The notes: a model not told the origin generated them from the letters alone. 64,000 nt of DNA from Novosphingobium resinovorum (GCF_001742225.1 NZ_CP017075.1:1736001-1800000); one strand, 5' to 3'; positions 25,524 to 35,592 are shown, counted from the first letter of the stretch. Numbers and translations are program-made.

Positions 25524-27275
25524 ATGCGACGCATGGGGATTCACGCTCTCAAGGCCCTGGCCATCCGGCAGCGCCAGCGGCTGCGGTCGAGCGAAATGGC
25601 CTTCATCGTGCTGGCCCTCGTCGCCGGGCTGGCGGCGGGCTGGCTAACGAACCTGCAGGGCTTCATCGCCCACGGCATCCAGCGACTGCTCTACGGCATC
25701 GGCGACAACCGGCTGAGTGCGCTCGGCGAGATCCGCAACTGGTGGCGGCTGCTGGCGCTGCCGCTGGGCGGGCTGGTGCTGGTGGCAATGACGCATTTCC
25801 TGAAAGCCCGCCGCCGCGCCCCGATCGACGTCGTCGAGGCCAACGCGCTGCACAGCGGCCGCATTCCCTTCGTCGACAACCTGGTGATCTCGGTCCAGAC
25901 GATCCTCTCCAACGGCGCGGGTGCATCGGTGGGGCTGGAGGCGGCTTATGCGCAGATGGGCGGCGGCGTCGCCTCGGTGCTGGGGCAGTGGTTCAAGCTG
26001 CGCCGCTCGGACATGCGCACCCTTGTCGGCGCGGGCGCGGGCGCAGCGGTCGGCGCCGCGTTCGGAGCGCCGCTGGCGGGCGCGTTCTACGCCTTCGAAA
26101 TCGTCATCGGAACATATACGCCCGCCGCGATCGCTCCGGTCGTGGCTGCCGCGCTGGGTGCCGCCTTCGTGACGCGGGCGCTGGGGGTGGAGCCCTACCT
26201 CATCGCCACCGCCGCCGACCGGACACTGACTACCGGCGACTACTTCATCTACACGATCCTGGGCCTCGCCTGCGCGCTGGTGGGCATCGCGATGATGCGC
26301 CTCGTCACGTTCGCGGAGCAGAAGATGCAGGGCGTAAGCGGTCGCATCGCACGCTGGAAGCCGGTGATCGGCGGATTCCTGCTGATGCCGCTCGCCATGG
26401 TGACCCCGCAGACGCTTTCCGCCGGGCACGGGGCGATGCACCTTAACATCGCGATGCAACCGGCGCTGCAGTTCCTCGTCACCGTGCTGGTGCTCAAGGT
26501 GCTGGCCTCCGCGATCTCGATCGCCTTCGGATTTCGCGGCGGCCTGTTCTTCGCCTCGCTGTTCATCGGCTCGCTGGTCGGGCTGATCTTCGCCGCGCTC
26601 GCATCGATGGCTGGTATCGCGCTCGACATCAACGACGCAGCGCTGGTCGGCATGTCGGCGCTCGCGGTCTCGGTGGTGGGCGGCCCGATGACGCTCGCCA
26701 TGCTGATGCTGGAGACCACCCACGACTTCGCGCTGATGGGCGTTGTGCTGACCGCCTCGCTGGTGTCGAGCGCGCTGACCCGCGAGACCTTCGGCTATTC
26801 GTTCTCCACCTGGCGCCTGCACGTGCGCGGCTCGATCATCCGGTCCCCGCGCGATATCGGCTGGATGCTGGCGCTGACGGCCGGGCGCATCATGCGCAAG
26901 GACTGGAAGAGCGCAGCGGCCAGCCTCTCGGTCGCAGACTTCCGCGCGCAAGTGCCGCTGGGTTCGACGAGCAAGGCGATCCTGCTCGATGACGAGGGGC
27001 ACTACGCCGGGATCGTGGCGACGGCTTCGGCGTACAATCCCGAACTGGCGCCCGATACACAAGTGGGCACGCTGGCGACGCTGCAGGCGAACACCCTATC
27101 GCCGGTCACGGACATCCGGGCGATGCTGAAAGCCTTCGACCTTGCCGTGGCGGACGAACTGGCGGTGGTGGACGGCGTCGGCAACGTCGTCGGCGTGGTG
27201 ACCGAACGGCATGCGAGGCGGCGCTACTTCGAGGAAATCGAAGCCTCGCAGCGGGAGCTGTTCGGGGAGAATTGA
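25524..27275 (+). CDS. CLC-family chloride channel/antiporter with CBS-like tail
   Basis: A 583-residue membrane protein with the CLC helix pattern and a C-terminal cytosolic region (about 445-583) that resembles a CBS pair (FRAQVPLGSTSKAILLDDEG, VADELAVVDGVGNVVGVV). The selectivity region is divergent: GREGP reads GLEAA, the gating glutamate being kept, and GKxxGPxxH-type signatures are absent; the third motif appears as GFRGGLFFASL. A second ATG lies 9 bp downstream. No strong ribosome-binding site is seen. Transport direction is not deducible. Confidence 0.87.
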   Translation: MRRMGIHALKALAIRQRQRLRSSEMAFIVLALVAGLAAGWLTNLQGFIAHGIQRLLYGIGDNRLSALGEIRNWWRLLALPLGGLVLVAMTHFLKARRRAPIDVVEANALHSGRIPFVDNLVISVQTILSNGAGASVGLEAAYAQMGGGVASVLGQWFKLRRSDMRTLVGAGAGAAVGAAFGAPLAGAFYAFEIVIGTYTPAAIAPVVAAALGAAFVTRALGVEPYLIATAADRTLTTGDYFIYTILGLACALVGIAMMRLVTFAEQKMQGVSGRIARWKPVIGGFLLMPLAMVTPQTLSAGHGAMHLNIAMQPALQFLVTVLVLKVLASAISIAFGFRGGLFFASLFIGSLVGLIFAALASMAGIALDINDAALVGMSALAVSVVGGPMTLAMLMLETTHDFALMGVVLTASLVSSALTRETFGYSFSTWRLHVRGSIIRSPRDIGWMLALTAGRIMRKDWKSAAASLSVADFRAQVPLGSTSKAILLDDEGHYAGIVATASAYNPELAPDTQVGTLATLQANTLSPVTDIRAMLKAFDLAVADELAVVDGVGNVVGVVTERHARRRYFEEIEASQRELFGEN

Positions 27276-27316
27276 GGGCGCGCGGTGCGCCCGGCCGGTC
27301 CGTCGTCTTCCTACCT

Positions 27317-27406
27317 CGTCATTCCCGCGAAGGCGGGAACCCAACTGATGACATCGCATGTTGCACGGTCATCAGCTGGGCCCCCGCCTTCGCGGGGGTG
27401 ACAACG
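27317..27406. repeat. family C palindrome
   Basis: CGTCATTCCCGCGAAGGCGG (27317-27336) mirrors CCGCCTTCGCGGGGGTGACA (27384-27403) with inner arms around CCCAACTGATGAC / GTCATCAGCTGGG. It lies 41 bp after the CLC stop. The closest relative is at 38091. Confidence 0.9.
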
Positions 27407-27423
27407 TAATTTTGAATTGGAGA

Positions 27424-27449
27424 GACACCTCCCGCTGGCAGGAGGTGTC
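27424..27449 (-). terminator. hairpin ending the S15 hydrolase transcript
   Basis: GACACCTCC (27424-27432) pairs with GGAGGTGTC (27441-27449), 8-nt loop, 10 bp beyond the minus-strand stop at 27459. The T-tract is weak on that strand. Confidence 0.55.
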
Positions 27450-27458
27450 CCTTTCAGA

Positions 27459-29351
27459 TCAGTCCTGAGCCACCGGCAGCCACACCGCGCTGGCCTGATC
27501 GCCGCCGAAGTGCACCGTCTCGGTCGCCTTCACGTAGTCCTTGGGCTTGGCGTCCATGATCGAGGGCACCCAGCTCTGCGGATTGCGATCGTAGAGCGGG
27601 AACAGGCTGGACTGGACCTGCACCATGATCTTGTGCCCCGGCAGGAACACATGATCGACGTTGGGCAGTGCCCACTTGAAGTCGTAGACCTTGCCCGGTT
27701 CCAGCGCCTGCGGCTTGTCGAAACCGCCGACGTAGCGGCCACGGAAGATCTCGATGCCGATGCCCAGCTGGTAGCCCGCCATCTTCGGATCGGCGGTGTT
27801 CTCCTGCGGGTAGACGTCGATCAGCTTGACGACATAGTCGCTGTCCTGCCCGGACGTCGCCGCGCGCAAGTCCACCTTGGGTGCGCCCTTGATGTGGACC
27901 GGCTTGTCGAGCACGCCGGTCTGGTAGCTGAGCACGTCGGTACGGCCGTCAGCGAAGCGCTGGTCCTGCACCAGCCAGGTCTTCCACTCATCACCCTTCA
28001 TGTGGACGGGGCGCGGCAGCATCGGCACGGGCTTGGCCGGGTCGGAGACGTAGCTGTCGGAACCCGACGCGCCCTTGGTCCACGACAGTGAGGAATTCGC
28101 GCCGAGGTAGAGCGGCGTATAGGCGCCCGCCGGCCATGCCTGCGACACCTCCCACTTGTTCTCGCCCGTCGCGTACGTCAGCACCGGCGGCGTATCGCAC
28201 GCGGGCGCGTTCGTCTTGAGGTGACAGTCGAAGAACGGCTTCATGTACTGCGTGCGAAACTGCAGGCCGGTGTCACCCTCCCACTTCAGCGGGCCAAGTT
28301 CGCGCGCCTCGTAGTTCACCTGAGAGTGCCGCCACGGACCAATGACGAGGCTGACGTTGTCGTTGCCGCCCGCCTTCAGCGCCTGATAGACCGCCGGAGC
28401 GCCGTAGCTGTCCTCCTGGTCCCACTGGCCGACCACCAGCATCGTCGGCACCGTCAGCTTGCGCGCGCCAAGCAGCTTGTCGACCGCCTGCCCCTGCCAC
28501 CATGCGTCGTAGCTCGGGTGCTCCAGCACCTTGCGCACTACCGGCAGGTCGAGCAGCCCATAGGCCTTGGCATAGTCCATCGCCGAGCCGCCTTCGAGGT
28601 AGGCGGTGTAATCGTCACCGCCGCCGCGCGGAACGTCGCCGCCGCCTTTCTTCACCGTCTGGCCGAGGTCGTAATCGAAGCCGAACATGCGGAAGGCGCC
28701 GTTGTGGAACCAGTCGTCGCCCATCCAGCCATCGACCATCGGGCTCTGCGGCACGGCCGCCTTGAGCGCCGGGTGCGGATCGATCAGCGCCATCAGCGAG
28801 GTGAAGCCCAGATACGACGAGCCGGTGATGCCGACCTTGCCGTTGCTTTCCTTCACGTTCTTCACCAGCCAGTCGATCGTGTCGTAGGCGTCGGTGGCGT
28901 GATCGACCTTCGTCTTGTTGAGCGGCCCGCGCAAAGGCCGGTTCATGACGTAGTCGCCCTCCGACCCGTCCAGCCCGCGCACGTCCTGATAGACGCGGAT
29001 GTAACCGTCGTTGACGAATTCGGCGTCGGCGACGGGCAGGATTTCCTCGATCTTCTGGCTGCGGTTGCGGCTGCTCATCTTGTCCGCATTGTACGGCGTG
29101 CGGCTGAGCAGGATCGGGCCGTCCTGCGTGCCCTTGCGGTAGATGATGACGGTGAACAGCTTGGTCCCGTCACGCATCGGGATCATCACCGTCTTGCGCA
29201 CGTAGTCCGCCTGAGGGCGAACCCAGTCGTACGACTTCACCTGCTCGTTCATCATGGTGTCGGTGGGCGCCTGCGCGGAAAGCGACGAGGCAAGAGCGAG
29301 GGCCGCGACGGCGGCGGCAGTATAGCCGAGGGGGCGGAAATGCTTTGTCAT
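27459..29351 (-). CDS. CocE/NonD-type S15 serine hydrolase, exported
   Basis: A 630-residue alpha/beta hydrolase with a signal peptide (AAAVAALALASSLSAQ). Family S15 members cleave Xaa-Pro dipeptides, cocaine-type esters or glutaryl-7-ACA. The nucleophile is Ser179 in GSSYLG, the acidic partner is in VVGQWDQED, and the His in GPWRHSQVN. The C-terminal beta-jelly domain (about residue 410 on) is present. Real start ATG 29351 is set by the signal peptide; the open frame upstream runs through a palindrome. It is probably periplasmic; the substrate is unknown. Confidence 0.9.
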   Translation of the reverse strand: MTKHFRPLGYTAAAVAALALASSLSAQAPTDTMMNEQVKSYDWVRPQADYVRKTVMIPMRDGTKLFTVIIYRKGTQDGPILLSRTPYNADKMSSRNRSQKIEEILPVADAEFVNDGYIRVYQDVRGLDGSEGDYVMNRPLRGPLNKTKVDHATDAYDTIDWLVKNVKESNGKVGITGSSYLGFTSLMALIDPHPALKAAVPQSPMVDGWMGDDWFHNGAFRMFGFDYDLGQTVKKGGGDVPRGGGDDYTAYLEGGSAMDYAKAYGLLDLPVVRKVLEHPSYDAWWQGQAVDKLLGARKLTVPTMLVVGQWDQEDSYGAPAVYQALKAGGNDNVSLVIGPWRHSQVNYEARELGPLKWEGDTGLQFRTQYMKPFFDCHLKTNAPACDTPPVLTYATGENKWEVSQAWPAGAYTPLYLGANSSLSWTKGASGSDSYVSDPAKPVPMLPRPVHMKGDEWKTWLVQDQRFADGRTDVLSYQTGVLDKPVHIKGAPKVDLRAATSGQDSDYVVKLIDVYPQENTADPKMAGYQLGIGIEIFRGRYVGGFDKPQALEPGKVYDFKWALPNVDHVFLPGHKIMVQVQSSLFPLYDRNPQSWVPSIMDAKPKDYVKATETVHFGGDQASAVWLPVAQD

Positions 29352-29453
29352 GGTCGCATGGGTGGACCGTGCATTTCCTGGGGTCAAGACGGGAAGAGAG
29401 ACGCAGGGGTTTACGTTCCGCAGGCCCCGTATATCGGCATCGCTTCCCCAATC

Positions 29454-29530
29454 CGTCATTGCGAGCGAAGCGAAGCAACCCAGGGCAGCACTACACGGCC
29501 CTGGGGTGCTTCGCTTCGCTCGCAATGACG
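29454..29530. repeat. family B palindrome
   Basis: CGTCATTGCGAGCGAAGCGA (29454-29473) mirrors TCGCTTCGCTCGCAATGACG (29511-29530) exactly; inner arms CCCAGGGC/GCCCTGGG. It lies in the 272-bp gap between the hydrolase and the DAHP synthase gene. Confidence 0.95.
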
Positions 29531-29537
29531 AAGTTTG

Positions 29538-29576
29538 GGCTTCGGTGTGGGCCATAACTGCGCGCACACCGAAGCC
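29538..29576 (-). terminator. hairpin after the DAHP synthase gene
   Basis: GGCTTCGGTGTG (29538-29549) pairs exactly with CACACCGAAGCC (29565-29576). It lies 48 bp beyond the minus-strand stop at 29624. A second short hairpin (GCAGGGGT/ACCCCTGC, near 29588-29608) precedes it. Confidence 0.5.
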
Positions 29577-29623
29577 ATTTCACGGGGTGCAGGGGTGGTA
29601 AACCCCTGCCTTCCCCTTCAACT

Positions 29624-30997
29624 TCAAGCCGCCTGCTTCTGCCCCTGAGTAGCCTCAAGGTTCAGCAGGTCCGCCATCTCGAACGCCAGTTCGATCGACT
29701 GCGCACCGTTCAGACGCGGATCGCAGTGCGTGTGGTAGCGGTCCTTCAGCGCCTCGTCGGTGATGGCGATGGCGCCGCCGGTGCACTCGGTCACGTCCTG
29801 CCCGGTCATCTCGATATGGATTCCGCCTGCATGCGTGCCTTCCGCGCGGTGGACCGCGAAGAAGCCGCGCACTTCGGCGAGGATGCGGTCGAACGGACGG
29901 GTCTTGAAGCCGCTGTCCGACTTGATGACGTTGCCGTGCATCGGGTCGCAGGACCACACCACCGGATGACCTTCGCGCTTCACCGCGCGCACCAGCTTGG
30001 GCAGGCCGGCTTCGACCTTGTCGTGGCCGTAGCGGCTGATGAGCGTCATGCGGCCCGGCTCGCGGCCCGGGTTCAGCGTGTCGAGCATCCGCAGCAGCGC
30101 GTCCGGCTCAAGCGACGGACCGCACTTCATTCCGATCGGGTTACCGACGCCGCGCAGGTATTCGACGTGGGCCGAGCCCTCGAAGCGGGTGCGGTCGCCG
30201 ATCCACAGCATGTGCGCCGAGCAGTCGTACCAGTCGCCCGTCAGCGAATCGCGGCGGGTCAGCGCCTGCTCGTAAGGGAGCAGCAGCGCTTCGTGGCTGG
30301 TGTAGAAGTCGGTGCCCTGAAGCTGCGGGACCGAGCTGGGTTCGACACCGCAAGCCGCCATGAAGTCGAGCGCTTCGCCGATGCGATCGGCCATCTGCGA
30401 GAACTTCTCGCCCCAGGGGCTGCGGCCGATGTGGTCGAGCGTCCACTGGTGGACCTGGCGCAAGTTGGCATAGCCGCCGTGCGCGAAGGCGCGCAGCAGG
30501 TTCAGCGTCGAGGACGACTGGCCGTAAGCGCGCAGCATGCGCTCGGGATCGTTGCGGCGCGCCTCGGCGTTGCCTTCAATGCCGTTGATGATGTCGCCGA
30601 AGTAGCTGGGCATCTCGACGCCGCCGACCATCTCGGTCGGGGCCGAGCGCGGCTTGGCGAACTGGCCGGCCATGCGGCCCAGCTTCACCACCGGCTGCTT
30701 GCTGGCGAAGGTCAGCACCACCGCCATCTGCAGCAGCACGCGGAAGCTGTCGCGGATGTTGTCGGCGCTGAATTCGGCGAAGCTCTCGGCGCAGTCACCG
30801 CCCTGGAGCAGGAAACCGCGACCGGCGGCGACTTCGGCAAGGTCGGCCTTCAGAGCACGGGCTTCACCGGCAAAGACGAGCGGCGGAAACTTCGCAAGCG
30901 TGGCCTCGACCTCGCTGAGTTTCGCCTGATCGCCATAAACCGGGAGGTGGCGCGCCTCTTGCGTCTTCCAGCTCTCCGGTGTCCAGTTGGTAGCCAC
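29624..30997 (-). CDS. class II (plant-type) DAHP synthase
   Basis: This enzyme condenses phosphoenolpyruvate and erythrose 4-phosphate to start the shikimate pathway. The 457-residue protein has family landmarks: [62 protein letters not shown], and DPMHGN with [15 protein letters not shown] at the metal and substrate sites. The start is a GTG at 30997 with AGGAG nine bases upstream; an open ATG at 31045 would add a tail without homology. Type II enzymes are typical of sphingomonads. Upstream lies a 274-bp gap with a palindrome. Confidence 0.93.
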   Translation of the reverse strand: MATNWTPESWKTQEARHLPVYGDQAKLSEVEATLAKFPPLVFAGEARALKADLAEVAAGRGFLLQGGDCAESFAEFSADNIRDSFRVLLQMAVVLTFASKQPVVKLGRMAGQFAKPRSAPTEMVGGVEMPSYFGDIINGIEGNAEARRNDPERMLRAYGQSSSTLNLLRAFAHGGYANLRQVHQWTLDHIGRSPWGEKFSQMADRIGEALDFMAACGVEPSSVPQLQGTDFYTSHEALLLPYEQALTRRDSLTGDWYDCSAHMLWIGDRTRFEGSAHVEYLRGVGNPIGMKCGPSLEPDALLRMLDTLNPGREPGRMTLISRYGHDKVEAGLPKLVRAVKREGHPVVWSCDPMHGNVIKSDSGFKTRPFDRILAEVRGFFAVHRAEGTHAGGIHIEMTGQDVTECTGGAIAITDEALKDRYHTHCDPRLNGAQSIELAFEMADLLNLEATQGQKQAA

Positions 30998-31178
30998 TGT
31001 ATCGTACTCCTCTGGCCCGTCACCTGATTGTGTGGGCTTTTCCAAGCGCTGCAGGTCCTCCCGGGCAGCGCAAGCAAGGCGCGGCCTTTAGCGCTTGTCG
31101 GCAATTTTTGCAAAGCCGGGTTTGGCGATCATGGTGATCGGTTGCGTGATGGACTACCCGCCCCCTCCCCCCCAACTT

Positions 31179-31262
31179 CGTCATTGCGAGGAAACGAAGC
31201 TGACGAAGCAATCCAGGGCATCCTAGACCGCCCTGAATTGCTTCGCTGCGCACGCAATGACG
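31179..31262. repeat. family B palindrome, diverged
   Basis: CGTCATTGCGAGGAAACGAA (31179-31198) faces a right arm ending GCACGCAATGACG-like (31247-31262). It ends 9 bp before the stop of the M16 protease gene on the minus strand. Nothing else was recognised in 30998-31178. Confidence 0.85.
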
Positions 31263-31271
31263 AGGGAAGAG

Positions 31272-34223
31272 TTACTTCCCCGCCACGCCGCCTTCCTTGC
31301 CCTCGGGCATGACCTCAAGCCGCCACGAATGGTCACGGCCGAGATACCGCGCCGCCAGCGCCTGCATCGCCTGCGGGGTGGTCACCGTATAGTCGCTCAG
31401 CACCGAACGCACGGTGCCGATGCGGGTGGGATCGGTCGTCGCGCCTTCGAGCTGGCTCATGAAGAACGAGGTGCTCGACGCCGCGCGGGTCACCTGCTGG
31501 CGCAGCGGCTCGGTGACGAGCGCCAGTTCGTCCGCCGTGGGAGGGTTGGCGATGAGGTCCTGCGCGATCTCGTCGGCGGTCTGGAAGAACACCGGCACCG
31601 ACTTGGGATCGACCTGCGCCACCGCCGTGATCGAGCCGCCTGCGGCGAGGTCCACCGGCCACTGCGAGTAGACGTAAGGCGCATAGGACACGCCCAGCTT
31701 CTCACGCACCGCGTTCATCAGGCGGTTGGTGAACAGCTGCGTGAGGATTTCCAGCTGGCGCGATTCGCGGATGCCCATGACACCGCCGCCGGTCGGCCAG
31801 GAAACCACCGCCGCCGCCTGATCCGGGTCGCCGTGGTGGATCAACTCGATCGGCTTGTCCGACGGCTGCGGCACGTCGATCTTCGCCTGCACCGCGCTGA
31901 CCGGCGCGGGCTGGCGCGACTTGAGCGCGCCGAAGGTCTTCTCCAGCGCGGCGATGGCGGCGGCCTTGTCGAAGTCGCCGAAGATCTGGACTTCGACGGG
32001 GCCTTCCTTGAGCGCCTTGCTCCAGACGCGCTTGAAGCCGTCCGCCGTCGTCGCCTCGATCTGGTCGGGCGTGGGGGTGGCGAAGCGCTTGTCCTGACCG
32101 CGCTGGTAGAACTGCAGGTCGCGGTTCAGCACGCCCTGCGGCGAGGTGTTGAACGTGGCGTACTGGATCGCCGCCGCGGCCTTGGCGCGGGTGAAGGGCG
32201 CGACGTCCCACTTGGGCAGGTCCAGCTTGGCCGCGAACAGGTAGAGCTGATCGGCAAGGTCGGACGGGCGCGTCTCTGCGGAGAGCTGGAACGAGGCGTC
32301 CTGCACCTCGAAGTCGAAGCCCATCTTGCGGCCGGTGGAGATGCGATCGAGATCGTCCTGCCCCAAAGTGGCAAGGCCCGAGCCGACCAGCGCATAGTTA
32401 CCCAGCGTGATGTAAGCTGCGTCCTTCGGGTCGATCGAGCGGTAGCCGCCGCCGAAGCGCGCCTTGACCATGACGCGGCCCGGCTCCTCGACCACCGGCC
32501 ACAGCATCGCCTTCACGCCGTTGGCAAAAGTCAGTTCCTCGATTTCGAGGAGGCCGGTCGGTACGTCGCTGACGGCCTTCTTGGCCGCACCGATCGCGGG
32601 CAGCTTTTCGAACGAGATCGGCTTGAGCGCCGCGCGCACGCTGGCGTCCGCCTTGACCGGCTCGGAGAGCGCAAGCTGCAGCGCCTTGTCGGTGGCGGCG
32701 CCGTCCTTCTGCACGGTGAACAGGGCGCGGGTGACGTTGCCGGTGAACAGCTTGCGGGTGTGCTCCAGTACTGCCTGCGGGGTGAACAACGGCTTCGACT
32801 TGCGGAAGATGTCCAGCACGTCCTGCGGCGCGGCCACCGTCTCGCGGATGTCGAGCGCGTTGACGAGGTCGTCGGCGATCTTGCTGCCGGGCAGGATGCG
32901 CTGCTGCTCGACCGGGACCTGGAAAGCGACTTCCATCTCGGCCGCCTCGCGGTCGATCTCCGCCTGCGTCGGCGCACGGGTGAGTGCATCGGCGATCACC
33001 GCGCGCACGTCGCGAAGGCTGGCCTGCCAGTCATCACCCAGCGGCGTCACCGACACGAACGTCGCGTCGGCTGAGCGCGCGACATCGTCCTGATTGACCG
33101 AGGCCGACAGGAAGCTGCCCCCTGCCCGCGCCTTGGATTCAAGGCGGCGATTGATGATCGCCTGAGCCAGCGCATCGGTCATCAGGCCCTGGTTGTAGGG
33201 AATGTTGTCGATAACCTGCCGCCACGGGCGCAGCACCGCGTACATCAGCGAGGGCGGCAGGTCGGGTTCGACCAGCACGCGAGTCTCGCCCACCGGATTC
33301 TTCGGATCGGCGCCCGCAGGTGCCTCGGGATCGCCAAAGCTGGGGGCCACAGCCTTGGGACCGGGCACCTTCCAGTCGGTGAACCACTTCTTGACGTAGC
33401 TTTCCAGCATCGCAGGATCGACGTCACCGGCGACGATCACCGCCACGTTGTCCGGGCGATACCAGCGCGAATAGAACGCCCGCACACTTTGCGGCGTCGC
33501 CGAAGTCAGCGATTCGAGCGTGCCGATCGGCTCCCGGTTGGCCAGCGGCTGCCCGGCATAGAGCACCTTCTGCATCGCGTCGGACACACGCTTGGAGGCA
33601 CCGCCCCGCTCGCGCATTTCGGACAGCACGATCGGCAGGTCCTGCTTGAGGTTCGAGGCCGAGAGCGTCGGCGCGGTGACCATGCCGCTCATCAGCTTGA
33701 ACGTCTCGTCCAGCGAAGTCGGCGTGGCATTGGGCAGGTCGAGCTTGAACACGGTCTGCGTAGTGGAAGTCACCGCATTGGTATCGCTGCCGAAAGTCGC
33801 CCCGAGGCGCTGGAACGCGGCGATCGCGGTGCCCTCGGGGATGTACTTCGACTGGCGGAACAGCATGTGCTCCAGCAAATGCGCATAGCCGCGCTCGCCA
33901 TCGGTCTCGTAGAGCGAACCGGCATCGACGCGGATGCGGATCGAGACCTGGCCCGGCGGCACCCCGTTCTTGCGCACCGCATACTTGATGCCATTGGGCA
34001 GTTCGCCGAAGTGCCATTCCGGATCATGCGGAATGTCGCTGCCGCGATAGAGCCACGGATCGGCCTGGCCGACCGAGGGGGCCACGATCGGCGCAGTATC
34101 GGGCACCGACTGAGGCTGCGCGGTTTGCGCCTGCGCCTCCGGCACCAACAGGAGCGGAATCGGAGCCTGGGCAAGGAGAAGCAGGCAGGCGAGCGAGCGA
34201 GCGGCGCGCGGGGAGGTCGTCAT
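31272..34223 (-). CDS. M16-family zinc metalloprotease (insulinase/pitrilysin type), exported
   Basis: A 983-residue protein with a signal peptide (SLACLLLLAQAPIPLLL... to about residue 32) and the inverted zinc motif HLLEH at 115-119. Four M16 domains are laid out as two halves: M16_N (about 70-220), M16_C (about 240-420), a second inactive N-domain (about 560-700) and a last M16_C. The family degrades short peptides or transport signal fragments, here in the periplasm. The length matches pitrilysin-like members. It is convergent with no gene; a palindrome borders its 3' end. The substrate is unknown. Confidence 0.92.
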   Translation of the reverse strand: MTTSPRAARSLACLLLLAQAPIPLLLVPEAQAQTAQPQSVPDTAPIVAPSVGQADPWLYRGSDIPHDPEWHFGELPNGIKYAVRKNGVPPGQVSIRIRVDAGSLYETDGERGYAHLLEHMLFRQSKYIPEGTAIAAFQRLGATFGSDTNAVTSTTQTVFKLDLPNATPTSLDETFKLMSGMVTAPTLSASNLKQDLPIVLSEMRERGGASKRVSDAMQKVLYAGQPLANREPIGTLESLTSATPQSVRAFYSRWYRPDNVAVIVAGDVDPAMLESYVKKWFTDWKVPGPKAVAPSFGDPEAPAGADPKNPVGETRVLVEPDLPPSLMYAVLRPWRQVIDNIPYNQGLMTDALAQAIINRRLESKARAGGSFLSASVNQDDVARSADATFVSVTPLGDDWQASLRDVRAVIADALTRAPTQAEIDREAAEMEVAFQVPVEQQRILPGSKIADDLVNALDIRETVAAPQDVLDIFRKSKPLFTPQAVLEHTRKLFTGNVTRALFTVQKDGAATDKALQLALSEPVKADASVRAALKPISFEKLPAIGAAKKAVSDVPTGLLEIEELTFANGVKAMLWPVVEEPGRVMVKARFGGGYRSIDPKDAAYITLGNYALVGSGLATLGQDDLDRISTGRKMGFDFEVQDASFQLSAETRPSDLADQLYLFAAKLDLPKWDVAPFTRAKAAAAIQYATFNTSPQGVLNRDLQFYQRGQDKRFATPTPDQIEATTADGFKRVWSKALKEGPVEVQIFGDFDKAAAIAALEKTFGALKSRQPAPVSAVQAKIDVPQPSDKPIELIHHGDPDQAAAVVSWPTGGGVMGIRESRQLEILTQLFTNRLMNAVREKLGVSYAPYVYSQWPVDLAAGGSITAVAQVDPKSVPVFFQTADEIAQDLIANPPTADELALVTEPLRQQVTRAASSTSFFMSQLEGATTDPTRIGTVRSVLSDYTVTTPQAMQALAARYLGRDHSWRLEVMPEGKEGGVAGK

Positions 34224-34352
34224 TACGCAAGGTATAGGGAGGCCTCTCCTTAAGGGCCAGTGAATAGCGCCGTCATTTCGGCGCTCGTTTCGCCGCTTTC
34301 ATGGCCCTTGTACCCTTGACCCTCCCGACACTTCACCTAAATCGCAATCACC

Positions 34353-34928
34353 ATGTTCATAGAAACCGAAGCAACGCCCAATCCCTCGACGCTCAAGTTC
34401 CTGCCCGGCCGGCAGGTCATGACTTCGGGCACGCGCGAATTCCTTTCGCCCGAGGATGCGGAAACCTCGCCGCTGGCACAGGCGCTGTTCGACCTCGGTG
34501 ACGTGGTCAGCGTGTTCTTCGGCGGCAGCTTCATCGCGGTTACGGCGGCGCCCGGCGTCGAGTGGCCCTCGCTGCGCCCGCAGGTGGTCGCGATCCTGCT
34601 CGACCATTTCGTTTCGGAAGCCCCTCTGTTCACCGGCGGCGACGCCAGCGGTTTCTCGGTGCCGGCCGAGGACGAGGATTATGGCGACGACCCGGCCGAC
34701 GCCGACATCGTCGCCCAGATCAAGGACCTGATCGAAAGCCGCGTGCGCCCGGCCGTCGCCAACGATGGCGGCGACATCATTTACCGCGGTTTCCGCGAAG
34801 GCGTCGTCTACCTCTCGATGCAGGGCGCCTGCTCGGGCTGTCCGTCCTCATCGGCGACGCTCAAGCATGGCATCGAAAGCCTGCTCAAGCATTACGTCCC
34901 CGAAGTCAGCGAAGTCCGCGCGGCCTGA
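34353..34928 (+). CDS. nfuA: NfuA-type iron-sulfur cluster carrier
   Basis: A 191-residue protein with an Nfu N-domain (MFIETEATPNPSTLKFLPGR) and the C-terminal NifU domain whose CxxC, Cys160 and Cys163 in GACSGCPSS, binds a [4Fe-4S] cluster bridging a dimer for delivery to apo-proteins. Length agrees with the mitochondrial/alphaproteobacterial Nfu1 type. There is no strong Shine-Dalgarno before the ATG, which lies in a 129-bp gap after the divergent M16 gene. It heads the nfuA-tsaB-rimI group. Confidence 0.94.
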   Translation: MFIETEATPNPSTLKFLPGRQVMTSGTREFLSPEDAETSPLAQALFDLGDVVSVFFGGSFIAVTAAPGVEWPSLRPQVVAILLDHFVSEAPLFTGGDASGFSVPAEDEDYGDDPADADIVAQIKDLIESRVRPAVANDGGDIIYRGFREGVVYLSMQGACSGCPSSSATLKHGIESLLKHYVPEVSEVRAA

Positions 34929-34962
34929 ACGGCGCGATGACGACGCGGCGCGGGATATTCGC

Positions 34963-35592
34963 GTGACGGCCGCCTCCACCCTGGTGATCGACAGCGCGAC
35001 CGACGCCTGTTCGGTCGCGCTCTTCTCGGGCGATACCCTCGTCGCGGGTGAATATCGCCTGCTTGGGCGCGGCCATGCCGAAGCGTTGGTGCCGATGATC
35101 GCCGCCTTGCCCGGCAAGGGCCGCGCGAACCGCATCGCCGTCGCGCTCGGCCCCGGCAGCTTCACCGGCGTACGCGTCGGCCTCGCCGCCGCTCGCGCGC
35201 TGGCGCTGGCTTGGGGAGCGCACACGGTCGGCTATCCCACACTGGCCCTCATCGCAGCCATGGCCCGCGGCAGCGAAGGGAACCGGCCGCTTGCCGTCGC
35301 CACCTCGGGCGGGCACGGCGAATGGTTCGTCGAGAGCTTCGCCGCCGACGGCACCGGCACACACGCCCTCGCCTCGCTGCGCCCCGATGCCGCCGCCACT
35401 TCGGTGACCGAAGAACTCGTCGTCGGCAGCCAGGCGCAGGCATTGATCGCGGCGCGAGGCTCCGGGCGGGCATTGCCCCTGCTTCCCGACGCGCGCGCTT
35501 TTCTGCTCCTGCCCGAGACGGCGCTGCTGACGGAAACTCATCCGCTCTACGGACGCGGCCCCGATGCCAAGTTGCCTGCGGGGGCGGCATGA
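34963..35592 (+). CDS. tsaB: tRNA N6-threonylcarbamoyladenosine synthesis protein TsaB
   Basis: TsaB is the ASKHA-fold partner of TsaD in threonylcarbamoylation of A37 in ANN-decoding tRNAs. The 209-residue product shows VIDSATDACSVALF, the GRGHAEALVPMI helix and the strong family motif GPGSFTGVRVGLA. The start is a GTG at 34963, since no in-frame ATG lies nearby and the family begins here. It overlaps rimI by 4 bp, a common pair. Confidence 0.93.
   Translation: MTAASTLVIDSATDACSVALFSGDTLVAGEYRLLGRGHAEALVPMIAALPGKGRANRIAVALGPGSFTGVRVGLAAARALALAWGAHTVGYPTLALIAAMARGSEGNRPLAVATSGGHGEWFVESFAADGTGTHALASLRPDAAATSVTEELVVGSQAQALIAARGSGRALPLLPDARAFLLLPETALLTETHPLYGRGPDAKLPAGAA

Noticed and set aside
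20975..31262. Repeated palindromes as a CRISPR array
   Set aside because: Copies are single, kilobases apart, with no regular spacers and no cas genes.
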